A stretch of DNA of 24,300 bases, taken from NCBI GenBank assembly GCA_013205605.1, contig JABMMK010000091.1:1-24300 (forward strand). Reading direction: 5' to 3'. Under the pieces are notes generated by a model. It did no database searches and was not told where the DNA came from. It worked only from the letters and a program-made list of their open reading frames with translations. This stretch comes from Cytophagales bacterium. GTDB lineage: Bacteria > Bacteroidota > Bacteroidia > Cytophagales > Spirosomataceae. Positions 1 to 8,394 of the stretch are shown here, piece by piece (positions within the stretch are counted from its first letter, which is position 1; every line of letters begins with the position of its first letter). A program made the position numbers and the translations under genes.

Positions 1-2551
1 CCGACATATTGGTGTAGGTAAGCCCACTGTACTTGAAATCATATCCTGAGCTCATAGAAAATTTCCATTTTTCTGTTAAGCTCAAATCTCCTTGAAATGT
101 CAAGCCACTAATTTGTTGCGCAGCAGCCAAACCCATTCTATTCATGCTAAATTGATAACTAAACGAAAAAGTCCAAGGCACATTCCAATCCACATAGTCG
201 TCAATATTTCTATTTATTTGCTTTAGCTGGGCTTCAGAGGCATTAGTACTAGTCTTCAAATCTTTGGATTTAGCGGGAGCAAACCTTCTTCCGATTGAAA
301 GATTAAGTGCCGTTAATCTCGCAAGTCCATCCCCTTGACTCAGCATTAAATCAGGAGTTCTCCTCCCTACATCAAAAAACAATTTGTCATTTACGTACAA
401 ATAGGGGTCAAAACTTCCACCTATATTAATATCAAATTCACTCACTCTCGAGTTTGCATTGAAGTTTAAATTGGACAAGGGGTATTCTTTTGCTAGCAAA
501 TTATAACTCCCATTTATTCCAAAATTATCAAGTATCGTGATTTTTTCATTTTGTTTGGTTGCGGTATCTGATTTAGTTTTTAATTTTGCCTCAAGGGTAT
601 TTTGAAGTCCAAAACTAATACTCCCAGATGCGCCTCCATAACTCATCTGCCGGGGGTCAAAAGTGCTAATCCGCCTAATATCTCCGAGCTGTTCTACTCC
701 CTCATTGTTAATAAATTTACGGTTGTTGATTCGAACATCTTGATAATACCCATAAGTAGGGTCCGAATAGTCTGGCGTATAACTTAAGCTGAAGCTAGGA
801 GCTATCGTATGTCTAAGTGCCTCTAATCGCCCTTTTTTGAATCTTAGCGTTCCATAAATTCGAGTATTCATGCTGGCGGAAAATGAAAGTTGCGAATTGA
901 ATTTTGGCAATCCTCCAACCGTATCAATTCTCACGGTCGAATCACTTTTCATGTAGGTGTACTTGTACGACCTTGTATACATATTTCCTGACCACGAAAC
1001 GCCCGGTGTTAGGTTCACATATTTATTTAATTTTAAGTTGGGCAACGACAATGGAATGCTATAATTGAATTTTGTTTGCGCTTTTTCCCAAAGTAGAGGC
1101 AGTGTGCTCGCGTCCACAGGAATGACTCCAGGAGGTAAATCATCCATCGTTTTTGGAACAAAAGGCTTCTGAATGATCCCTCTTTGACTGTTGGTTTCTC
1201 GAGGATATACATCAAATTCATATCGAGTATAAGGATCCGACACTTGGTTCGTCATACTGATACCCCCAGAAAAATCAAGCCCTAACCTAAATTGATCTAA
1301 AAATTGGTCCCCTAATGAGTTTTTTCTTTTAAAGGGTTGAAATTGGTTTAGACCAAAATTAAATTCAGTTCCTGCGTCAAACACTCGAGTAGTCGTATTT
1401 TGATTAATACGTAAACTTATTCCTGTTCTTATGGTCTGCCCTATATTTTTGGTGTATTGCACGGATGACCCTATCGTATTGGATAAATATTGTTGGCTAT
1501 TATAGTTATTAAACTGATTGTAGGAATTTGAGGCAATATTAACCGACGCTGAAAAGCTTGAATTTCCTCTACTTTGAGGGCTATGGGACCATTGCAATGC
1601 AAAGTCAGTTCGTTTGGTCGGTGAAAATTCATCTCCATTCGTATTTCGATTGAATGCTAAGTTGAAGCTACCTGCGAATCGATACCGCTTATTGTATTGC
1701 GAGTTTGCCCCTAAACCCCAGCCACCTTTTGAGTAAATTTGGCCAGTAAACCGAACGCCTATATTTTCACTAGCTGCCCAGTAATAACCGCCTTCTCTTA
1801 AATAGAATCCTCTTCCTGATGGCTCTTCTCCATAAGTTGGCACAATAATGCCCGATTTGCCCGCTTCTTTTGGTTGAGAATAGGGGAAAAACCCAAAAGG
1901 TAGTCCAATAGGGAGCGGAATGTCATTAAGCTCAAAGTGAAAGGGCCCTGAAATGATCTCTTTTTTCCCGACGACTTTGATTTTACTCGCTTTAATATGA
2001 AAATGGGGATGTGTTAAATTACAGGTGGTATAAATGGCATTTCGGATGTACAGATTATCTTCCTCATCTTTTTTTACTGTTTTTCCTTGGACAAAGCCTT
2101 CGCCTTGTTGAGTGACAATCGCTTTGATGGACGCACGTTTTGATTTGAAATTATAACGGACTTCTTCCGAGTCATATTTATCTTGCCCCTGTGTAAATAC
2201 AGGAAGTCCAATTATTTTTTTGGTAGCCGTGTCTAAGGTTCCTTTGGCAAAAACTTCATTTTTTGACCAGTCCAACCTAATATAATCCGCTTCCAAAGCG
2301 ATATTACCATATTTTAATTTTGCTCCTCCATATAAATTAACCACCTGTTTCTCCGCGTCTAATACCGTTGAGTCAATGGCAGAATAAAAAACAGTCGTTT
2401 CTAAATCGGTTTTTTTTGATAATGAGTCTTTTGGATTGATTGATTTTATGATCGAATCACCCGAAATAACTCTTTGGGCCCTAACATCTGTTAGGCCAAT
2501 GAATATTCCCATGCAAAGCATGAAAAGGTGATATGTGGATTTATTTATCAA
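1..2551 (-). CDS. lptD: LPS assembly outer-membrane protein LptD (partial, C-terminus beyond left edge)
   Basis: LptD is the outer-membrane beta-barrel that inserts lipopolysaccharide into the outer leaflet. About 850 codons are open to the left edge. The N-terminal part reads as an OstA-type beta-jellyroll (NLYGGAKLKYGNIALEADYI). It is followed by a TTCNLTHPHF segment typical of Bacteroidota LptD, then long barrel stretches rich in alternating aromatic and polar residues (for example GGYYWAASENIGVRFTGQIY). The last visible residues (KWKFSMSSGYDFKYSGL) look near-terminal, so perhaps fewer than 100 residues are missing. The start is uncertain. TTG at 2551 gives a good signal peptide (Lys-containing start, hydrophobic run, then VRAQ). 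The first in-frame ATG (2521) would leave no positive n-region. The gene diverges from the amidase gene. Confidence 0.9.
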   Translation of the reverse strand, partial: MINKSTYHLFMLCMGIFIGLTDVRAQRVISGDSIIKSINPKDSLSKKTDLETTVFYSAIDSTVLDAEKQVVNLYGGAKLKYGNIALEADYIRLDWSKNEVFAKGTLDTATKKIIGLPVFTQGQDKYDSEEVRYNFKSKRASIKAIVTQQGEGFVQGKTVKKDEEDNLYIRNAIYTTCNLTHPHFHIKASKIKVVGKKEIISGPFHFELNDIPLPIGLPFGFFPYSQPKEAGKSGIIVPTYGEEPSGRGFYLREGGYYWAASENIGVRFTGQIYSKGGWGLGANSQYNKRYRFAGSFNLAFNRNTNGDEFSPTKRTDFALQWSHSPQSRGNSSFSASVNIASNSYNQFNNYNSQQYLSNTIGSSVQYTKNIGQTIRTGISLRINQNTTTRVFDAGTEFNFGLNQFQPFKRKNSLGDQFLDQFRLGLDFSGGISMTNQVSDPYTRYEFDVYPRETNSQRGIIQKPFVPKTMDDLPPGVIPVDASTLPLLWEKAQTKFNYSIPLSLPNLKLNKYVNLTPGVSWSGNMYTRSYKYTYMKSDSTVRIDTVGGLPKFNSQLSFSASMNTRIYGTLRFKKGRLEALRHTIAPSFSLSYTPDYSDPTYGYYQDVRINNRKFINNEGVEQLGDIRRISTFDPRQMSYGGASGSISFGLQNTLEAKLKTKSDTATKQNEKITILDNFGINGSYNLLAKEYPLSNLNFNANSRVSEFDINIGGSFDPYLYVNDKLFFDVGRRTPDLMLSQGDGLARLTALNLSIGRRFAPAKSKDLKTSTNASEAQLKQINRNIDDYVDWNVPWTFSFSYQFSMNRMGLAAAQQISGLTFQGDLSLTEKWKFSMSSGYDFKYSGLTYTNMS

Positions 2552-2572
2552 ATGGAATTTAAAAATTATAAT

Positions 2573-2580
2573 TATCTTTG
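2573..2580 (+). promoter_or_regulatory. Putative -7 promoter element for the amidase-mlaD-prmA cluster
   Basis: This reads TATCTTTG on the plus strand, a full match to TAnnTTTG, 62 bases ahead of the amidase ATG. No convincing -33 TTTG is present at normal spacing. It sits 16 bases from the oppositely facing lptD element, so the two promoters are effectively back to back. Confidence 0.4.
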
Positions 2581-2595
2581 TTTGTAAAAGATTGA

Positions 2596-2603
2596 CAAAA
2601 TTA
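2596..2603 (-). promoter_or_regulatory. Putative -7 promoter element for lptD
   Basis: On the minus strand this reads TAATTTTG, a full match to the Bacteroidota -7 consensus TAnnTTTG. It lies about 45 bases ahead of the TTG start at 2551. I see no clear -33 TTTG at the usual 18-20 base spacing, so the call rests on one element and its position between divergent genes. Confidence 0.45.
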
Positions 2604-2642
2604 CATGATTGCGTGGTACCTAAGTGTATTAATTAAAAAATA

Positions 2643-3443
2643 ATGTTTTCAACGGTTCGACTTATTTTTATTTTTTGCTTAGCTGTATTATTCATATCGG
2701 CTATATTTCCGACGATGGATTCCGTCAAAAAATCTCCCAAAAATTCGCTTAAAATTGTTTGTTTAGATGCGGGTCATGGAGGTAAAGATCCAGGTTGTAT
2801 GGGTCCTAAGGGATCACACGAGGGTAAAGTGACGTTAAAAATCATTTTGGAATTGGGTCGCCAACTGAAAGAAGAATACCCCGATTTAAAGGTAATTTAT
2901 ACTCGCGATACGGATGATTTTATCGAATTGAATGAGCGCGCCAATATCGCCAATCGGAATAAAGCGGATCTTTTTATTTCTGTACATTGTAATGCGGCGG
3001 CCAATAAATCATTGTATGGAACAGAGACTTACACGATGGGTTTACACAAAACAGATGGCAACTTAAACGTAGCCAAGCGTGAAAACTCAGTAATTTTACA
3101 AGAGAAAGATTATCAAACAGCCTATAGTGGTTTTGATCCCAATTCTCCTTTAGCACATATTATGATGGCTAATTATCAAAGTGCGTTCATGGCTAGTTCG
3201 GTAAAATTTGCTTCAAAAGTAGAGGAGCAATTTTTGAAAAATTATCAAAGAAAAAGTTTTGGGGTTAAACAAGCAGGATTTTTGGTTATTTGGAGAACTG
3301 CGATGCCTAGCGTTTTAATTGAAACCGGATTTTTGACTAATCCAGAAGAAGAAAACTATTTAGCCTCCGAAAAAGGCCAAAAGGAAGTTGCCGAAGGAAT
3401 CGCGAAAGCATTTAAGCAATATAAAGAAGAAATTGAACGATAG
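2643..3443 (+). CDS. N-acetylmuramoyl-L-alanine amidase (Amidase_3 family)
   Basis: This is a zinc hydrolase that cleaves the bond between N-acetylmuramic acid and the stem peptide of peptidoglycan, acting in the periplasm. The 266-residue protein starts with a hydrophobic export signal (residues 6-23). The catalytic domain from about residue 37 shows the expected zinc ligands His45 (LDAGHGG), Glu60 (SHEGK) and His115 (SVHCNA), and the catalytic Glu227 (LIETGFLTN). Residues 120-195 hold a long insertion between the second and third blocks, common in Bacteroidota homologues. The gene is first in a tight cluster, 6 bases ahead of the MCE-domain gene, and diverges from lptD. This places it in an envelope-biogenesis neighbourhood. 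It resembles AmiC/CwlM-type enzymes, but I do not assign a specific symbol. Confidence 0.93.
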   Translation: MFSTVRLIFIFCLAVLFISAIFPTMDSVKKSPKNSLKIVCLDAGHGGKDPGCMGPKGSHEGKVTLKIILELGRQLKEEYPDLKVIYTRDTDDFIELNERANIANRNKADLFISVHCNAAANKSLYGTETYTMGLHKTDGNLNVAKRENSVILQEKDYQTAYSGFDPNSPLAHIMMANYQSAFMASSVKFASKVEEQFLKNYQRKSFGVKQAGFLVIWRTAMPSVLIETGFLTNPEEENYLASEKGQKEVAEGIAKAFKQYKEEIER

Positions 3444-3449
3444 AGATAT

Positions 3450-4403
3450 ATGTTGAAGAGCAACGAACTTAAGGTAGGGTTTTTAGCGCTTATGGCGTTT
3501 TTAATCCTCTATTTTGGATTTAACTTTTTGAAAGGGAACGATATTTTCTCGGCCTCAAAAACCTATTACGTTCAATACGATAACGTAGATGGCCTGATGG
3601 CTTCTAATCAGGTGTTGGTGAATGGAGTAGAAGTAGGCAAGGTCAAAAAAGTATCCTTGGTTCCAGAGAAGGGTAATAAAATTTTGGTTGAATTGCGATT
3701 AAATAAATCACTTTTAGTTCCTGATAAATCCATTGCAATTCTTTCCGATGGAGCTTTGCTAGGGGGTAAAATAATTCGGCTTGAGCTAATAGGTAGCGGC
3801 TCTCTACCTGAAGGGGCATTTATTATGGCCATGAATGAAAAAGGCTTAACGTCCTTATTGAAAGAACGTGCACTCCCTGTAATTTCTAATGCAGATTCGC
3901 TGTTGATTTCATTTCGACAAATCAGCAAGAAGTTTGATAACACGGGGACCTATTTAGACGCCTTACTGAAAAATTCGAATAAGGCCGTCGTAAACATCAA
4001 CGGGTCTGTTAATGATTTGGTGGCAGAAAACAAGGCAAATATCAACCAAATTACAGGTAACATGCGCGCTTTGTCGGTGAGTTTAGTGGAAACTGAAAAG
4101 CAATTAAAGCCTTTGTTGACCAAGTTCAACACCATTGCAGATTCATTGCAAGCGGTTAAAATTGGCGAAACCTTGAATTCTGCCAATAAGGCAGTTAGCT
4201 CGCTTCAAAGAATCGTTTCTAAATTAGAAAAAGGGCAGGGCACAGCAGGTAAATTATTGATGAATGATAGTTTATATGTGGGCTTAAACAAGGCTCTTTT
4301 GGATTTAGACAAATTGCTAATAGATGTAAGGCTTCAGCCAAAGCGCTATGTCAATATTTCTGTTTTTGGCAAAAAGGATCCGGGACCAACAACGGATAAA
4401 TAA
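3450..4403 (+). CDS. MlaD-family MCE-domain lipid transport protein
   Basis: This 317-residue protein has one N-terminal membrane anchor (about residues 8-27). A single MCE domain follows at about 38-115, including the segment VQYDNVDGLMASNQVLVNGV and the GKVKKVSL strand. The rest is a long, mostly helical tail. MCE proteins form hexameric rings in the periplasm that carry phospholipids between inner and outer membranes. The partner ATPase (MlaF/Mkl) and permease (MlaE) are not in this window. The gene lies 6 bases after the amidase and 10 before prmA, so it is very probably co-transcribed with both. The helical tail has repeated coiled-coil-like Leu and Ala spacing (about residues 150-250), as in other MCE proteins. 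Substrate and direction of transport cannot be read from sequence. Confidence 0.9.
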   Translation: MLKSNELKVGFLALMAFLILYFGFNFLKGNDIFSASKTYYVQYDNVDGLMASNQVLVNGVEVGKVKKVSLVPEKGNKILVELRLNKSLLVPDKSIAILSDGALLGGKIIRLELIGSGSLPEGAFIMAMNEKGLTSLLKERALPVISNADSLLISFRQISKKFDNTGTYLDALLKNSNKAVVNINGSVNDLVAENKANINQITGNMRALSVSLVETEKQLKPLLTKFNTIADSLQAVKIGETLNSANKAVSSLQRIVSKLEKGQGTAGKLLMNDSLYVGLNKALLDLDKLLIDVRLQPKRYVNISVFGKKDPGPTTDK

Positions 4404-4413
4404 TAATCAATTT

Positions 4414-5247
4414 ATGACGACCCAACAAGTAATAATTTCGGCTTCGCCGGAACAAGTAGATATATTGTTGGCGGAATTGGGAGAAATACATTTTGATATT
4501 TTTGAAGATTCCGATACAGGTCTTATTGCCTATTGTCAAACAGATTTATTTGATTCAGCAATTTTCTCTGAGGTGATTAAAAGATATGAGGTTTTAGGAC
4601 CTATTTCTTTTGAAATAAATGAAATAGAAAAGCAAAATTGGAATGCGGTCTGGGAGTCAAATTACGATCCTATTCGAATTTCGAATCAAGTATTTATTCG
4701 GGCTAACTTTCATGAATCAGAGCCAGGATATGCGATGGAAATTGTCATTAATCCCAAAATGTCTTTTGGGACTGGACATCATGAGACGACTTTCTTGATG
4801 ACCCAAGCGTTATTTGAGATTGAATTACAAGGAAAATCTGTTTTAGATGCCGGAACAGGAACAGGAATTCTTGCTTTAGTTGCCACAAAACTTGGGGCGC
4901 GTGATGTAAAAGGATTTGATATAGACCCTTGGTCTATTGAAAACTCAATTGAAAATGCGGGATTAAACCAATGTGAAGACATCATTTTTGTCGAGGGCAC
5001 GATCGTTAACGAATCATTGAAAAAATACGATGTGTTGTTGGCCAACATCAACCGCAACATATTATTGTCCGAAATGCATGAATATTCTGAACGGATTGTT
5101 GACGGAGGCCTGCTCCTGTTAAGTGGATTTTATGCTGAAGATGTGCCGATGATCGTGAAATCGGCTCTTGAAAATGGACTTATTTCTGTGGCTCAAACAG
5201 AGAAAAATCACTGGACCTGCATCAAACTCAAAAAATCTAATTTGTGA
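4414..5247 (+). CDS. prmA: Ribosomal protein L11 methyltransferase PrmA
   Basis: PrmA transfers methyl groups from S-adenosylmethionine to ribosomal protein L11 in the cytoplasm. The 277-residue product has an N-terminal substrate-recognition domain followed by a class I methyltransferase fold. The fold shows the PrmA-specific MSFGTGHHETT block (about 116-126), the SAM-binding DAGTGTG loop (145-151), the acidic FDIDPWS strand end and the LANINRN motif (209-215), which stands where many methyltransferases have a NPPY-type motif. I chose ATG 4414 because it follows the mlaD stop by 10 bases and gives the normal family length. An in-frame ATG at 4348 would overlap mlaD by 56 bases and add residues resembling out-of-frame mlaD sequence. 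Confidence 0.94.
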   Translation: MTTQQVIISASPEQVDILLAELGEIHFDIFEDSDTGLIAYCQTDLFDSAIFSEVIKRYEVLGPISFEINEIEKQNWNAVWESNYDPIRISNQVFIRANFHESEPGYAMEIVINPKMSFGTGHHETTFLMTQALFEIELQGKSVLDAGTGTGILALVATKLGARDVKGFDIDPWSIENSIENAGLNQCEDIIFVEGTIVNESLKKYDVLLANINRNILLSEMHEYSERIVDGGLLLLSGFYAEDVPMIVKSALENGLISVAQTEKNHWTCIKLKKSNL

Positions 5248-5295
5248 TTTATTGATATTTTACACTATTTTTTCTAGTATTTGAATTAAAACCCT

Positions 5296-5303
5296 TATTT
5301 TTG
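5296..5303 (+). promoter_or_regulatory. Putative -7 promoter element for the SNF2 helicase gene
   Basis: TATTTTTG matches TAnnTTTG fully and lies 46 bases before the ATG at 5350. A TTTG at 5280-5283 is too close (12 bases) to be a standard -33 element. The sequence continues as GAAGGTTTT, which also occurs ahead of recQ. Confidence 0.4.
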
Positions 5304-5349
5304 AAGGTTTTACTCATAAAACTCAGGAATTTGGGTTGTAAATGAATAC

Positions 5350-8292
5350 ATGAAGATCTCTCCTACTAAACCCTTTCGGGTCGTATATTCAATTTTGTCT
5401 CATGAATTTCTCGGATATTTATTCGAGGTGTTTGTTGTGCAATTGAATGAGAAGGGCCAATTGACATGGGAGTACCAAACATTAACGGTACGTAATTTTC
5501 ATGAATTCTCGCATGGACTTGATGAGCGCGATGAGGCGGCGGTTAAATTGATTGAGGGGATGAAGCCTGCAGCCATTTTTGAAAAATTTAATACATCAAA
5601 ACGTAAGACCATTGAGGAGTTTTATTTAAAAACGTTCGATGCGGAGAAGGGGGAGAAGGAAATCCAAGAGGCAGTTCAATCAGTGATTGAAAAGCGTAGA
5701 GCTCAAATATTTGATCTCATTTGCCCAGATAAGACATTGTTTATTATGGGGAATGATGGCAATCCCATGCGTCAATCCATTGAAATTCAATCCGAACCCG
5801 TTGAAGTATTATTTCACTTCATGCGCAATGAAGAAAATACACACTATTTCCCTACGTTGAAGTTTTTAGGTGCTAAGTTGGAATTCCAGTATAAGGACGC
5901 CATGATCCTATGTGATGAGCCTGCGTGGATGTTGTTAAATCAAAAGCTTTATCATTTTAAACCTTTATTAGAAGGCAAAAAGCTTCGCGCTTTTTTGAAT
6001 AAAAAATTTGTAGTCATTCCGAAAAATATGGAGGAAGACTATTTTCGCAAATTTGTGAAAGCGATGATTGCCCGTTATCCTGTTTATGCCAAAGGTTTTG
6101 AGGTAATTAATACAGAAAAAAATTGCCAATTTTTATTAACCTATGGCCCTATTACCCCAAGATTAGATGAGGAAGAGAAGTCGGCGGCTAAAAAAGCGGC
6201 TGCTTTGGTAGCTGCAGATCGTTGGAATTTTGTCATATCCTTTCAGTATGGCAATAATCGATTTCCGTGGGATGGCTTATCTGCGGAGGCCAATGTATTA
6301 TTTGAGAAAAAGGGTGAAAGTTATGCTTTTCAAAAAATCATGCGATCTCTGACTAAAGAAAAGAGAGCATTTCAATACCTGAAGTCTATTGGACTACCTC
6401 TGGAGCTGGATGGCCGAACGTCAATTTCGCGCTCTGATGCGGTTCAGTGGCTTACCGAGCATAAGCAAGATTTAGATCAAGCAGGTTACCTGGTGCAATT
6501 TAGAGGGGATGGTCAGGCGCCACGTTATTTTTTAGGTAAGCCGGAAATTAAGATAAGGATTGGGGAAAAATTAGATTGGTTTGATATTCAAGCAGTTATT
6601 TCTTTTGGAACATTTCAAATTCCATTTTTAAAAATACGCCAACTCATACTTGCGAAGAAGAAAGAATTTCATTTGCCTGATGGGTCTATTGCTATTATAC
6701 CCGACAATTGGTTTCATGATTATCAGGACTTGTTCTATTTTTCAGAAACTAGGCCTGGGGAAGAGGGGGTTTATTTGAAACGCCAACATTTCCAATTGGT
6801 GCAAGAGTGGGAAGATCAAGATCTAATTAAAACGTCGCTTAGAAGTAAGACCGTTGCCGATTTAAGCCTTCAGTCTAAGGATTTCCCTGTGCCTAAAAAC
6901 TTTAGGGGAACCTTAAGACCGTACCAATTAGATGGGTATAGGTGGATGCGCACAAGACAAAATGCTGGTTTGGGTGCCTGTCTTGCGGATGATATGGGTT
7001 TAGGTAAAACGATTCAGACGCTATGTTTATTGCAAAGTTTGAAGGAGCAGGGGGAGGTATTGCCAACCTTATTAGTGATGCCCACTTCTCTTTTGTACAA
7101 CTGGGAGATGGAGGCTAAGAAATTTACTCCCCAATTGCGGGTATTAGTGTATAGTGGCCCCCAAAGAGAAAAAATACAAGCCCAAGTAAAAAAGACAGAC
7201 TTGATATTATGTTCTTTTGGCTTAGTTCGATCGGATATTGATTGGTTTGAAAAACAAGAATTTAGTTACGTAATTTTGGATGAGTCTCAAGCCATTAAAA
7301 ATCCTCAAGCAAATATTACGAAGGCAGTTCAAAAATTGAATGCCAAATATCGCTTAGTGATGACGGGTACTCCTCTTGAAAATTCGACGATGGACTTATG
7401 GTCTCAAATGAATTTTGTCAATTCGGGATTGCTTGGAACACAAAAATATTTCAAAGATCATTTTCAAGTTCCCATTGAAAAGAAGGCTGATGGAGACATG
7501 AAAAAGCGGCTTTATTTTCTGATTAAGCCTTATTTACTTCGAAGAGAAAAACGCCAGGTTGCAGCAGATTTACCAGAAAAAATGGAATCCATCACCTATT
7601 GTGGCATGTCGGAGGAGCAGGAGCGTTTATACGACAAAACGAAATCTTTTTATCGCGATGTTTTATTGAAGCAAATTAAGGATGAGGGCTTGCAAAAATC
7701 TCGTTTTTCTGTGCTTCAAGGGTTAACAAAACTGCGCCAACTAGCCAATCACCCTTTGTTGTGTGATGTGGGGTATGTGGGGGATTCAGGAAAAATGGAG
7801 GCGGTATTAGAAAAATTAGAAACTGTGCTAGAGCAACATCACAAGGTGTTAATTTTTAGCCAATTTGTGCAGCATTTGCAGATCATTAAGCGTGCTTTGG
7901 ATGAGCAGGGTGTTGCATATGCCTATTTAGATGGTAGCACCACTGACCGAAAAGGCCAAGTGGAAAGCTTTCAAAAATCGGACGGGCAATCTGTATTTTT
8001 AATTTCACTCAAAGCAGGTGGCGTGGGATTGAACTTAACAGCTGCTGATTATGTGTTTCTTTTGGATCCATGGTGGAATCCTGCTGCAGAAGCACAGGCC
8101 ATTGACCGAGCCCATCGAATCGGGCAAGAAAAAACAGTATTTACCTATAAGTTTATTACAAAAGAAACTGTTGAAGAGAAAATATTGGCTTTGCAACAAC
8201 GCAAACTCGATTTAGCCAATGAATTAGTCACTTCTGATGAAAGCATTCTGCGCGCATTAAGCGAAGATGAGGTGCTTGATTTATTGAGCTAA
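5350..8292 (+). CDS. SNF2-family DEAD/DEAH-like helicase/ATPase
   Basis: This 980-residue protein is a double-stranded-DNA-dependent translocase of the Swi2/Snf2 (RapA-like) type. The C-terminal half carries the full motor: Walker A in ADDMGLGKT (about 546-554), Walker B as DESQ (644-647), motif III in VMTGTPLEN, and the second RecA-like domain ending in AIDRAHRIGQ (917-926). Motif V is GGVGLNLTAADYVFLLDPWW. Residues 1 to about 520 are not recognisable to me. They contain no Cys/His pattern of a SWIM zinc finger, although large bacterial SNF2 proteins often have one. Many Bacteroidota carry a protein of this size and layout, but its cellular role (transcription recycling, repair or other) is not shown by the sequence. 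The gene has its own promoter-like element and converges with mntR. Confidence 0.93.
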   Translation: MKISPTKPFRVVYSILSHEFLGYLFEVFVVQLNEKGQLTWEYQTLTVRNFHEFSHGLDERDEAAVKLIEGMKPAAIFEKFNTSKRKTIEEFYLKTFDAEKGEKEIQEAVQSVIEKRRAQIFDLICPDKTLFIMGNDGNPMRQSIEIQSEPVEVLFHFMRNEENTHYFPTLKFLGAKLEFQYKDAMILCDEPAWMLLNQKLYHFKPLLEGKKLRAFLNKKFVVIPKNMEEDYFRKFVKAMIARYPVYAKGFEVINTEKNCQFLLTYGPITPRLDEEEKSAAKKAAALVAADRWNFVISFQYGNNRFPWDGLSAEANVLFEKKGESYAFQKIMRSLTKEKRAFQYLKSIGLPLELDGRTSISRSDAVQWLTEHKQDLDQAGYLVQFRGDGQAPRYFLGKPEIKIRIGEKLDWFDIQAVISFGTFQIPFLKIRQLILAKKKEFHLPDGSIAIIPDNWFHDYQDLFYFSETRPGEEGVYLKRQHFQLVQEWEDQDLIKTSLRSKTVADLSLQSKDFPVPKNFRGTLRPYQLDGYRWMRTRQNAGLGACLADDMGLGKTIQTLCLLQSLKEQGEVLPTLLVMPTSLLYNWEMEAKKFTPQLRVLVYSGPQREKIQAQVKKTDLILCSFGLVRSDIDWFEKQEFSYVILDESQAIKNPQANITKAVQKLNAKYRLVMTGTPLENSTMDLWSQMNFVNSGLLGTQKYFKDHFQVPIEKKADGDMKKRLYFLIKPYLLRREKRQVAADLPEKMESITYCGMSEEQERLYDKTKSFYRDVLLKQIKDEGLQKSRFSVLQGLTKLRQLANHPLLCDVGYVGDSGKMEAVLEKLETVLEQHHKVLIFSQFVQHLQIIKRALDEQGVAYAYLDGSTTDRKGQVESFQKSDGQSVFLISLKAGGVGLNLTAADYVFLLDPWWNPAAEAQAIDRAHRIGQEKTVFTYKFITKETVEEKILALQQRKLDLANELVTSDESILRALSEDEVLDLLS

Positions 8293-8300
8293 TCTTTACT

Positions 8301-8352
8301 CTTTAGCCCCAGCTTTACTAACTTTTCAAAAGTTAGTAAAGCTAGGCTAAAG
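8301..8352. terminator. Long near-perfect palindrome, probable bidirectional terminator
   Basis: Two stems stack in one hairpin. An outer 8-bp stem pairs CTTTAGCC (8301-8308) with GGCTAAAG (8345-8352). An inner 16-bp stem pairs AGCTTTACTAACTTTT (8311-8326) with its exact complement (8328-8343) around a single C. Only CC and A are left unpaired between the stems. The palindrome sits between the convergent SNF2 and mntR genes, where a two-way terminator is expected. There is no run of T after the hairpin on either strand, so it is not a textbook intrinsic terminator. A small mobile repeat or protein-binding site remains possible. Confidence 0.5.
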
Positions 8353-8394
8353 AAATGGAATTATCTTCATTCTGCTGATCAGCTAACTGATTAT

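Noticed and set aside
1033..1221. Minus-strand open frame of 62 codons near the left end
   Set aside because: It is in a different frame from lptD, which reads through the region without stops with barrel-like sequence.
4348..4413. Upstream start for prmA
   Set aside because: It overlaps the end of mlaD by 56 bases and adds residues not expected in PrmA; ATG 4414 gives normal length.
8374..8383. Palindrome GCTGATCAGC before the mntR stop
   Set aside because: A single 10-base palindrome is expected by chance in this length of DNA, with no supporting context.
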